The notes under the pieces are model-generated. The model saw only the letters and a program-made list of their open reading frames with translations, was not told where the DNA came from and ran no database searches. This document shows positions 19,411-31,000 of a DNA stretch of 64,000 bases, in pieces. Each line of letters starts with the position of its first letter. Position 1 is the stretch's first letter. This stretch comes from Undaria pinnatifida (Eukaryota > Sar > Phaeophyceae > Laminariales > Alariaceae): positions 2,279,570 through 2,343,569 of the forward strand of contig JABAKD010000012.1 of the NCBI GenBank assembly GCA_012845835.1, in the 5' to 3' direction. Position numbers and translations under genes: made by a program.

Positions 19411-22400
19411 GTGGGCAGTTTTTTTTTCTCCGTCTTGTGCTTCGTTTTGGCGTCGCCGCCACTGCCGCCATCGCTGCCGCCGCCGCCGCCGCCACATTGT
19501 TTTCCTCCGGAGTAAAGATACCTGTACACCAACAACATCTATCCGACCAATTAATACCAATTAAGACACGCGCTACGATAGAGGTGCACCACTTTTTTTC
19601 TTATTGCTACCCCTCACTTTAGGAGGAGGTCAAGACTTCTCCCCAAAAACTGATTCTTGGAGAAAAATCAAAACATTTCAACTGCTATCATGTACCGGAT
19701 GAAAAAATCCCATGGCCTCGTAGATACACGGCGAGAATCATGCATAAAACAAAATTATTTACTTATCTTCCGACCGTAGTATTAGTAGGTTAAGGAGTCC
19801 CGTCATTCAGAAACCATTTTCGCCAAAAAAAGGTATACCTCCATCGTAGCACACGTCCCTACTATTTCCGACGAGTTTGTGTTAAGGAGCCCCCGTCATT
19901 CAGAAACCATTTTCGCCAAAAAAAGGTATGCCTCCATCGTAGCACCCGTCTCTACTATTTCCGACGATTTGGGGCTAAGAAGCCCCCGTCATTCAGAAAC
20001 AATTTTCGCCAAAAAAAGGTATACCTCTATCGTACGAGTGTTATGGTGTTTCCCTGGGAGCCGAACAGGGCGTAAGATATGGAGTACGGCTGGATGTAAA
20101 AGAGTTTCACATGCCTTTGAAGGCACGTGCGTCTAGGAAAAAGGGGATGATGTTTTTGCCTCGTGGAATTGAACGGATTTCAATTCGTCCATGGCGAGTG
20201 TGGAACTGATCCAAGAGCTTATCTAGTACAAGTGAGTGACCAACGGGGAACCTGTCTAGTAGAGAAACCTGCAAAGGGTGGCCTGTTGCGTCTGTAACAG
20301 ACCCTTAATTTTATTCTACATGGCGTCGTCGGCAGCGTCAGCAGGTCACTGGTAATGGCGTATCTTAAAGCAAACGCAATTTGCGCTGACTACTAAATAT
20401 CAGGTACCTCAAGAGTCTTCCTCCGCTAGAGGTGCAGCAGAACTGTCTGAGCTCCTCCTGACGTTAACTCAATATCTCACCCGAATTTACATGACTTCGA
20501 AGGCGTTTGTTCGCGCAAGCCCGTCCAAACACTTCTATGCGGTAGTCCTAAAACAAGCGCGCTCGCAAAATTTCCATACTATTAATAGCCGATAGTGTCA
20601 CACTTGAGAAGGTCAACCGCAATATATAGAGGTTAGACACGTTTGGCCTAAAAAAGTGCCCCCTCTACCCGGGGATGCTGTGTCTAAATAAAACGTAATT
20701 TGGATTCGAACCCCCCCCCCCGCCGCCGCCGCCGTCCTTTTTTTATGTTTTCTCTTGCCCAGCTGCTACGGTGTGTCTTTAACAGGGGGGGGTGGGGGGT
20801 GTTGTAGACGTTCGTGTGATTGTCCTCGGCCAGAAGAACAGAGTAGTTCGTAGTAGCGCGGAAAATTGGGGTGTCTTGCATTGTTGTGTGTTTTTCGAAA
20901 CCATGAAACTAACCCCATAGACTAAGCCCTAGCCCTAAATAACCCTAACCTACGCGAAATACCCGTCGAAGTGCTCTGATGAAGTCACTGAGGTGAAACG
21001 GCTGAAAAAAAAACAATAAGGTGCATCGCCACTGGAAAAAAAAGTTGTCGACGCCGCCGATAAGGTGCGGCACCCCCTGGACACGCTTGAAGAATTAGGC
21101 GTGAGGTTACATTCATGCGGATCCCTGCAGCAATACGTACGGTGCCTACCTCGATATTTTTCGCTGTTGTGTTGGTAGTGTTTGAAGGTTTGATTGTAAG
21201 ACGTTATAATTTTGATTGTATTTTACGATACCTGGCGTGGTACCAGGTTTGTGTGTTGTTCTTGTTCTCACCTTAACCCGCACGATCAAGTCCGTGGTCG
21301 CAGAAACAGGCTCCAGTAACTCTGGGTGGAAAAATACCCGCGAGGGGACAAAACAGGGAAAAGAAAAGGTACACATATATATATATCATAGCTGAAGCAT
21401 TTTGGTGCGCCCAGGAAGCTGTTTATGAGTGTATTAGTCACAGCCCACGCCAGCTGCTTTTTTTCGGACGGTAAATATGACCACAATGAGCATCATGGCA
21501 TTCAAAGGGGGGGGGGGGGGGGGCATCAGTCGATGGTTGTCTCGGCGCTCCCGTATGATAAAGTGCGAGGTTACCACGTTCGAGACTTGAAAAAAAATAA
21601 TCCCACGCTATGGATGGATAGTTCCTATTATTGGTAGTTCCGTATCTCCAGACGCGTGGGAACAGCCCTAAAGGGGGGGCTTGGTTTAACCCCTTTGCAG
21701 ACTTCAGAGGGAAACATTGACGACGAAAATGGACGCTTACGGCATCGGAATCCGAACGACGACGCCAACAATGCAAAGACACAGTGCGGGACGGGGGCGG
21801 GCAGCATGTAATCCTGGGATTCGATTGGTCCAAAGCTGGCGGGCTACGATAGAGGTAGTGCACCACTTTTTTTCTGGGGTCCAAAGGGAGTTCCTGTTTG
21901 AAGGGGGAGGGGGGGGGGGGGGGGGAGGGGGGGTAGGTTAACCCTTTTAGAGCCCCCAAAACCCTCTCTATAATAAATCCAAGTAATTTCGTCCCCAAAA
22001 CGAGTTTACAGTTGTAAGCGGGTTAAGAAATGTCCTTCTTAACCCAAAACCTGGTTTGGACATAAAAACAAACCTGCTTTATCGCGGATGAAGAATCCGA
22101 TGGCCTACTATTAATACGAGGTACACAACGAGAATTATCATGCACCAAACAAAAAAAAAATGGCGTATTTCCGACGATTTTGGGGGGTTAGCCCCTTAAC
22201 CGTCCCCGAACCCCTCCCTATACTAAATCTAAGTAATTTTGTCCCCAAAAACGGGTTTCCAGTTGTAAAGGGGTTAAGGAGCCCCTTCATTTGATTAAAA
22301 AAAACGTTTCACACGAAAAGTGCCACACCGTAACCTTGGCCACGCGGAGTGATTTAGAACTGCACGTCACTGTTTCACTCTGCTGACCCCTGGTGCTAGC

Positions 22401-25400
22401 CAAGGCTGAGGGGGGTATCGCCGATCTATATCCTTCAGGGGGCGTGGGGACATACACGCCCGGTGACCCGCGCGATCGGAGTATCACACACAGCCTGCAA
22501 CGATAATTTTTGGACGAGATCCTTGATATCACAGCTAGTTTGTAGTGTGTTTTCTGTTTTTTCTTCAATTAGACATTTTTCTTTTTCAGGTACTGTAGGA
22601 AATAGTGGTGTTGTAGTCCGTCGGCGGTGGGTACTTCCTCGTGTTACCCCGTTGATTACTACCGCCATGCTGTACTCTTGCTGCCTTTCGCCGCCAGGCA
22701 GTACCCGACATGTAATAGTATGGTGTTTTCTCAACAAGTTTTCTGCGTGGTGTTAGCCCTGTTTCTTCTAGTAGTGCTGAAAAAAATGTCCAACCAACTG
22801 CTGAGGGGAACTGGACTAAAAGAAAAAACGTCACCACGCTCGCCACCATGTCGGAACTCGAAGAAAAAAACTATCATGTGATAAAATGGTAAAGCTGAGT
22901 TTTGATCAGGAATTCCTTTTTGGTCGATCTTTTGTCATTTTTCTAAAAAATGGTGGGTGGGGATTTATTTAACCCCTTTAGAGGACCCTCCCCCCCAAAA
23001 AAAAAGACCTTTCTTGTATGTACGAACTCCAATGAATGCGTCCCCCAACACGGGTTTCCGGTTGTAAAGGCGGTAACGCTTTCCCCCCCCAAAAAAGAGA
23101 CCTTCCTTGTATGTACGAACTCCAATGAATGCGTCCCCCAACACGGGTTTCTGGTTGTAAAGGCGGTAACGCTTTTGAGATAGCTTCAGAGGGAAAAGGT
23201 TGACGAATAAAACTGACGATTTTTGCAGCACCCTCCACACGAAGCAGAAGAAACCCGGGCTGGTGGATCAGGTAACGACGGTTCTACGGCTGAAGTCCAA
23301 TGCGAGTGCCTGTAAGACACGCACGCGCACACAGTTTGCACTGCTGCCGCGTGCTGCATGTTCGTGCTTTTTTTTGTCGCTGTACTGTAATCAAGTCACA
23401 AAAGGGGTTAAGGACCGATCGGATGTCACTCTCGATACACAAACGGTATTTACATTTATTTTCCGGACGTAATTGGTAGCGGGTTAGGGTTTTCTGTGCG
23501 AAGAGAAAGACAAAAAAAAAAAAAAAACGCTTCGTTTTGGCTTTATCTCTGTCCTTGTCTGTTGGGATCTCGGACAAAAGGGCCGGCGCATGGCACAACC
23601 GGTGGAGGTGACATCACCACTTCCCCCCCCCCCCCCCTGCAAGGTGCAAGGTTGTTGGCTTGAATGGCTCCATATCTCGCCCCAAATCCGATGAGCAATT
23701 CCGTATCATATTGATGGGCATACAGCGAATAGGAATATGAAAAAAGAACGAAAAAATTACGACGGTTTTGGGTTAAGACGCAAAAAAAAAAAAAAAAAGC
23801 GAAAAATTAATGCCCTCTGTCGTACGTAGCAAGCGTCGGATGTAGCATGGCATATTTCATATATGTAGATTATGTCCCCGTAACACGCGCGATCGAGTAT
23901 CACACGCAGCTTGCGAAGATGAGTATTGATCAAAACCCTTTTTTGGTCGATCTCACAGCTGAATGGTATTTTTTTCATTTTTTTCATTTTTTCTTCATTT
24001 GTTTGTCAAAAAAAAACTTGTATATATGTCGGGAGTGTTTGTTTTTCGTTCGCTCCTGAACTACTTCATCCGCCTCGCACTCACGTCGTTCTCGCGCTGT
24101 TCTCTCGCTATGTTGCCACGCTATTCCCTTTTTTTTCACGAAAAATCAATCCGGCTATATCTTCAGAGGCGCCTGATGAAAGAACAGAGGGTCAGCGACG
24201 AGCTGCTTCGCCGCCTGCAGCAGCAGTCTGAAGCCAGGAAGTCCGAAGAGGTGCGAATACGGGTCATGATATCCGGCAAAATATTAACAATAGTGTACTC
24301 CGTTGGGGTGGACGGGTGGAGCGACAACCTCTAATCGATGGGTTTGTTGTCTTTCCGGTATTGCGCGTGATCATAGTAAATAGATCCCACCGTGGTCGCG
24401 CAAAGCCTTTGTTTCCACCGTGTTTATACCCTGCTACTTGTATGTACCAGGTATTGTTCCCGGGAGGTCCCCCGACAAGTCGGTATCCCTATATAAGGCG
24501 GTATCCCTATATAAGACGGTATCCCTAAATCGCTTGGCGCGACTGGGGTATTGCACTCCTTTCATAACCTGGAATGAAATAGGTGACTTCTCCCAATGTG
24601 GCTGTCAATGTGTTCTGGCACACCACGGCGTTACTGGAGGATCCCTGCCGCAATAGTTTCCGCATCCGAGAGAGACGATATGTTTGACGCGTAAATCGGA
24701 TTTAGAACGGAATTAGGTTGAGAAGGTCAACGTGTATAACATAAGATAGGTTAACGTGAAGTATTGTTTTTCTTGTCTGGTCCATTTCATCCCATCTCTC
24801 GCGCCACCCCGCCCGCGCGCGCCTCCATCAAAAACAAATCTTGCAGCCCGCCTTTCCGAGGCAAACGTCGCAGGTTTCCATCCCATCCCATCCCATCCCA
24901 CCCCATCCCATCCCATCTCATCCCATCCCACATCATCCCATCCCATTCCATCCCATCCCATCCCGTCCCATCCCACCCCATTACATCCCATTCCACCCCA
25001 TCCCATCCCATCCAATATCATAGCATCCCATCCCATCCCACCACATTACATCCCGTCCTACCCCATCCCATCCAATACCATCCCATCCCATCCCATCCCA
25101 TTCCATTCTATCCCATCCCATCCCATCCCTAACAGTTTATCGCAGCACGGTTTGCCGACGCAAAACCTCCTTCACAAGCACACCTTCCCGCACCCAAAGG
25201 AGAACAAGACATCGCCGCGCTTATCTCCAGCATGTCTGCCTCGGGCCGTCCTCACTACCGCCAGCTGGAGGCGTGTTGGGTCCCGGGGACACTTGCCAAG
25301 GTTCACCTGGGGAGCATCAATATCCTAGCCTGCGAGTGCACGAGGCTGCTGGCCACCCACGCCCTGTCTCCCGGACAAGACTGGATGAAGATTGGGAAGC

Positions 25401-28038
25401 TGCTGGGCCAGGGCGGGTTCGGCAGCGTGCACCAGGGGTACAGTGAGCAGACTGGCCGGACGTACGCCGTCAAGACCGCCAAGCCGGTGAGGATTTTTAG
25501 CGCGTGCTATCACTCTCGCCTGGAATATAGAACGAGCGCCGTTTGCAATTTCATTGTTTTAATTTCATTGCGTTGTTTCGTTTTCCTCCTCAGAAAAAGT
25601 GCGGGTTCACCGTTCATTCAAGAGCACGAAAGCTGACACAATGAATGTTTTACAGTACCTGGAATGATTTATCAAGGGTAAGGTATTCTAGTATCATATC
25701 CCTGCTGTCATTGCCGGATTTTTCACCGTTCGTAGAGCCATCTCGCGGTAGGGTTCGCACTTTTTGAGCCAAAAAAATGTATACCTCGGCGGTTGAGTTT
25801 CTCAAGCGAGGGACTACCGGTTAGTCTTAATAACTTTACGATAATGATTTGTTTTAGGACTAGGGCATACTTATAGCACGTGTTGGTCGGGTTGCGCGAA
25901 CGAATGCGTTCGAAGTCGTGCTTCGGGTGATATGACCTAGCTCCTCATGTTAGGAGCTCAGAAATTTCTTAGAATCTGCTGCACCAACATACCTGGAAAG
26001 GCGTTCTTGTTAGGCGCGGCGCAGCTTACCATTCCATTGCGGATTATTTCTTAGAATCTGCTGCACCAACATACCTGGAAAGGCGTTTTTGTTAGGCGCG
26101 GCGCAGCTTACCATTCCATTGCGGATTCTTCTCGCTAAACTGAAAAAAAAACTCAAAACACCGCGAACAAACAGGGAGGGTCACCTGGGCGACGGACCCC
26201 GGGGACACTGCTAAAAAAAGGCCCCAAAGTAGCCCCCCCCCCACCGCCCCATCAAACTTAGTACACCCCCCCCCCCCCCCCCCCGCCCCGCCCCGACACC
26301 GCCCCACACTGCTAAACAAGGCCCAAAAGTAACCCTCCTAAGGTAGCCTTGGTGTTTTTATTCGTATCAACAGCAAAAAACGTTTCTTATAGTCCGGACA
26401 GGGTACTACGCTACTTAGTGTAGGGGTACGTATGATACCGGTAACACTTTTTGCCCTAGCCGTCTGTGACCGACGCCTCCTGATGTGGAAAGCTACCCAA
26501 TATCATGTATTTGTGTCTGACCTGTCTGACCCGAGCAGGGGTGAGGGTGGTCATCAATTGCCGATAAGGGGGGGATGGTGGGGGGGGGTACTCAGTTCGT
26601 GCATGGCCGTAGTCGTATGACCATTGACCCTCGCATTCCTACTATGCGGGGATGGAGCACGTAAGGTTTTCAACAACCAGGCGGACATTGCTTGCACCAA
26701 GCTCGAAGCGCCGTGAGGCGTTCGGCGAGTCGCATGAAGGGTGAACTGCATCCTTCGAAGAACCGCTCGTGAGACGGACTTCGGCGATAGATCAAGGGGG
26801 GAGACGTACTCATTTGTTGCTTGCCTTGGTCATTTGACCATTGACCACGCATCCTTTTCGAGACGGAGCACCGTTCCTACTCCTAATAGAGACACCTCCA
26901 ACATTAAGGCGCTCAGCACATTTCTTCCATATACCACATAAAAGTTGTTTGCTTATCCTATCCCCGTCCTGTTTCGCCGTCTGTGGCCACCATCTATCTC
27001 CTAGGATAGCGATCGTTTTCTTGCTTCTCTCTAGTCTATCAAACTCTCACAGTCGTCTAATTTCCCCATCTCCTCCTCTAGCACATCCCGTTCCTCCTTG
27101 TATATTTCACTTTCTCCAACTATGTGAGTCCTACTTTCCATTGTTGTGCCACACGGGCACATATGTGTAACCACGTCCTCCTCCTCCCGACTACTGGTAT
27201 ATCTCTTTTCTTATTTTTGGTAGGTCCAGGTCCCCTACACGAAGTAGAAATTTCAGCTTTTTCGCGTAATCCATTGGGCCGTGCAGATACGTTTTCATTC
27301 CAACACCTTCCCTCAACCCCCCGTATGTCTCCAAGTGCTTCTCCTCTTTCACCTTATTTCTTAGCGCTAGCCTTTCCCTTTCTTCTGTTACTTCTTTTAT
27401 TTCTGTGTTGTACCCGCCAAACTTCTCAATAGACAGTACCTCTTCTTGGTCTCCTCCTTAATCCTTCTATATTTTCTCGACTACCTGATCTCATCTCATT
27501 CCAGCTCGCCGTTTTGTTATTTTCTCTCATACAGCCCTATCAGCTACGTCTGGCAACCTCTTTTCTGGCACATTATTTACTTAATGTTGCCATTCCAAAA
27601 TTTCTCGCGTCTCTATTTGTTTTAAGTGGGTGCATTCCTAGTTCTGCTCTCAGTACTGTTCTACCCGTCGTACTTGAGCACCGTAGTATCTCAGTATAGC
27701 TGCTGTCATCTGCACCGTTTCCGGTTGTTTTACGAACTTCGCGTTCCCTGTCTCTTGCTTACTCTAGCTTTGCTACAATCACATTAATCAGAATGCATAT
27801 TTTATTCCTAGTGTCAAGGTGCGAATCTGTTAAGATCGCATCCATCTTGCCTACTTGTGATTTACCTTTTCATATTACTTTCGCTATACGTGCATCCCAA
27901 GAGCAGTCCTTTGAGATCTCTTACGCCAAGGTACGTATACTGGTCTACGATCGGTAGTCATCTTCTCCCCACTTCCATTTGACATTCACCGTATTCACCT
28001 TATCTTCGTTACATACAACTACTACTACTACGAACACG

Positions 28039-28070
<32 letters not shown>

Positions 28071-31000
28071 GAACAGTACTACTACTGCGCTCTTTTTCAC
28101 GTTCGCTGTCACTCTCCATTTCCTAGTGTACTCTACGTAGAGCTTTCTCTTATCTGTACTGCAATCCTTGGGGTGCTTCTGATATCCCCACGAAATCATC
28201 CGCAAACATCAACCCCGGCACCGTACATTCCCCCATCGTGACTCCTTGCTTTGCTGCCTCGACTGCTAAGGGGGGGGAAGGGGGGAGGGGGTGAGGGGGG
28301 AGGGAGGGGAGGGAGGGGGGTTGGGGAGAAGGAAGGAGAAGGGTTGGTGTGTGTGGAGGGAGATCGGCGGGGACGAGCCCCCATTACGGCAGCTGCTATC
28401 TCGCGATGACGACGTGACCTCCCTTCACACAACCACCCACCCCCCTCCCCGAAATTTCGCGTTGCTTGCCATGCCGTACCCCCGTCCCAAAGCAAGGGTA
28501 TTCGCATGCACCATCCTCGCCTTATCCCCCGTAATCGTTCCAGTCAGCGCACACCCCAAAAGGCTGTCAAGCGGCAAGCGGTCTAGAGTAGGATCATTTT
28601 TGCACCCCCTTTTTGTTGAGAAATAATTTGGAACAGTATGAGATCCCTTTTTGCTCTAAGTATACCCCTACCCCTTTTGCTTTATCCGTGTTTGCCAGGG
28701 TGTCGGTCCGAAAGGAATGATTCGAGAGGCTCTGGCGTACTGCATGTGAGACAGCGCGTCCTGCTTTTGCGCGTATTTTTTTTGTGGAGCGGTTCGCCTG
28801 GGCAGTAAGAGGTGTATATACTCTCCAGCGGTTGACGCCGTAGAATTCGAACCCGTAGCTTGCATAACGAGGCTGCCCGCGCAGAACAGCGAGGATTGTT
28901 GGGAGCTGGCCATCATCGACAACAACCACGAAGACATCAGCTACAAGAAAAATAACAGAAGTGGCAACACCATCACTAACGGAAAAAAAACAAAAAGCCA
29001 TGGCAAGGGCAAGAGAAAACCCTAAAGTAGGGACGAGAAAGGAAGTTTGCTGGAGTAGCGCACGGTATGTAGTAGTCTTCGCGTTGCTATGGTATCCCCT
29101 CTGTGACCATTACAGAGCCAGAGGCACCCCTGAATAGCAATGATCGGTCTTTAGGTCCATACTGCGGTGCCATGCGCTCTCACGCGTTTAGATCAATATT
29201 GCACACATCCGACAGATCACGATCTACGTGGCAGATCATCTGCAAATCATCTACAAATAATTGATCCTGTATCTGCCGTTGTGAGATGACGTTCTACGTG
29301 GCAGATCATCTACAAATCATTTGAAAATAATTGATCCTGTATCTGCCGTTGTGAGATAACGATCTACGTGGCAGATCATCTACAAACCATCTACAAATAA
29401 TAGATCCTGTATCTGCCGTTGTGGCAGATCATCTACAAATCATCTACAAGTAGTTGATCCTGTATCTGCCGTTGTGAGTTGACGATCTACGTGGCAGATC
29501 ATCTGCAAATCATCTACAAGTAATTGATCCCGTATCTGCCGTTGTGAGATGACGATTTACGTGGCAGATCATCTGCCAATCATCTACAAATAATAGATCC
29601 TGTATCTGCCGTTGTGAGATGCTGTGAAGAATCGGATACCAAGAAGGCGGGTCCAACCCCTGGCAAGAGTTGCCAGATGATGCAGATTGTACGGCTCCCA
29701 CCCGGTAACATGAGCGAGACCATGCAGATCTTCCCTGAATGATCTTGGTGTGTGAAATGTTGTGCTCCTCGGGTGTAAGATAGGCTCTGCCACCGCACTG
29801 CAGCAACCTAACCCTACACGTACCTATTTTTTTTTTTGTGGTTTCCAACCTTTGTTAGGTTGGAAAAGGGTGAAAATGGTGTTGGAACCGATTAATGTCA
29901 TAGCCTGAGGCCAATCGACCCACGAAAAAAATAGGCAAGAAAGTAACAAAACGGTAGGAAAACGTGCTTCTTAACCAATTAAAACCGACTAGTGTCATGT
30001 AGGCCAAATGCCAACCGACCCACGAAGAAAATAGGTTAGAAAATGAAATTATCGTAGGAATACGTAGTTCTTAACCGTTTTTTTGGAATGTGAAAAAGAT
30101 GGAAAAGGTGCTTGTTAACTGTTTTTTCACTGATTTTTTGTGGGTTCGGTGGTTTGTCGTTGGATTGTGACGATCAACGATTTCAGTACTATTAATAGTA
30201 TAACATCCTTTCGCACCCACACTCACCGCCCATCCAAAGTTGGTACTTCGCAAACACCCCGCATATTACGCTGGGCTTCGTAGTCTGCGCCGATCACTAC
30301 CAGTACGTGCGCCGCGATAGCACTCCGCTCCTTCGTGATCTCGCTTCTCGACCCCCACCAAACTGTTGCCGTATTAGGTGTGCGCGCTGCCGTCCTGCTG
30401 TTGCTGCCGCTGCTGCCGCTGCTGCTGCTGCCGCTGCCGCCACTACCGCCGCTGCCGCCGCTCCACCTTCATGCTCTCGCCCCTCGACCCCACCAACGTG
30501 TTGTCGTGTTGCGTTAACATGCCGCTGTGCTGCTGCTGCTGCTGATGATGCTGATGATGCTGATGCTGCCGCCGCTCTGCTCCTTCGTGACCTCGCCCCC
30601 TGAACCCCACCAAAACGCTGCCGTGTTGGGTGTGCGTGCTGCTGGGTACTGCTGTTGCTGCTCCTTATGCTGCTGCTGTTCTTGCTGCTGCCGCCTCGCG
30701 GTCGTGCACGTTTTGTCCCAGCGTCAAGCCGCACCCCAACATCCTCGGCTGCTACTGCATGAACGACATCCCCGAGTCGACCGGGCTGGTGTTCGAGCTT
30801 GGCATTTCCGACCTGTTCGACATCTCCACGAGGCAGCGCAGGACCAAGTTCAGCTTTGACCAGATCATCGGGTGAGAACGCTTGCTATGATATACGTGCA
30901 GTGGGTACCCGGATTCAAGAGCGCCCCGTGACGAGCCAACACCAGCGCTCTTAACTACACGACACTGCGCTTGTATGCAGTGATAAATATATAGCTTTCA

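Larger units (their letters stand above)
21839..22325. mobile_element. Family B MITE interrupted by mini-MITE insertions
   Basis: Left end GGGCTACGATAGAGGTAGTGCACC (21,840), internal CCGATGGCCTACTATTAATACGAGG and TTTCCGACGATTTTGGGG blocks, and GGAGCCCCTTCATTTGATT near the right end identify a family B copy. It is split by the 82-bp elements at 21,942-22,022 and 22,192-22,273. The right terminus is eroded. Confidence 0.55.

Noticed and set aside
20925-20960. CCCTAA-like patch as an interstitial telomere
   Set aside because: Only four or five degenerate units.
24841-24868. 27-nt exon candidate CCCGCCTTTCCGAGGCAAAC...CAG
   Set aside because: Acceptor, donor and phase fit the kinase model, but such a short stretch beside a satellite has no independent support.
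24713-25328. Frames of Ser-His-Pro-Ile or Gly-Trp-Asp repeats
   Set aside because: Readings of the (CCCAT)n array; the real exon begins at 25,136 in another frame.
26681-26712. 32-nt candidate for the missing kinase exon
   Set aside because: Phase 0 in and 2 out would fit exactly, but it lies in a locally repeated segment (26,620-26,880) and does not place a glutamate as the alpha-C helix needs.
28850-28875. GGGTTCGAATTC on the - strand as a tRNA T-arm
   Set aside because: Stem does not pair and no A box at proper distance.
30297-30734. Ala-rich frames on both strands
   Set aside because: Triplet-rich low complexity ahead of a true exon; no conserved sequence.
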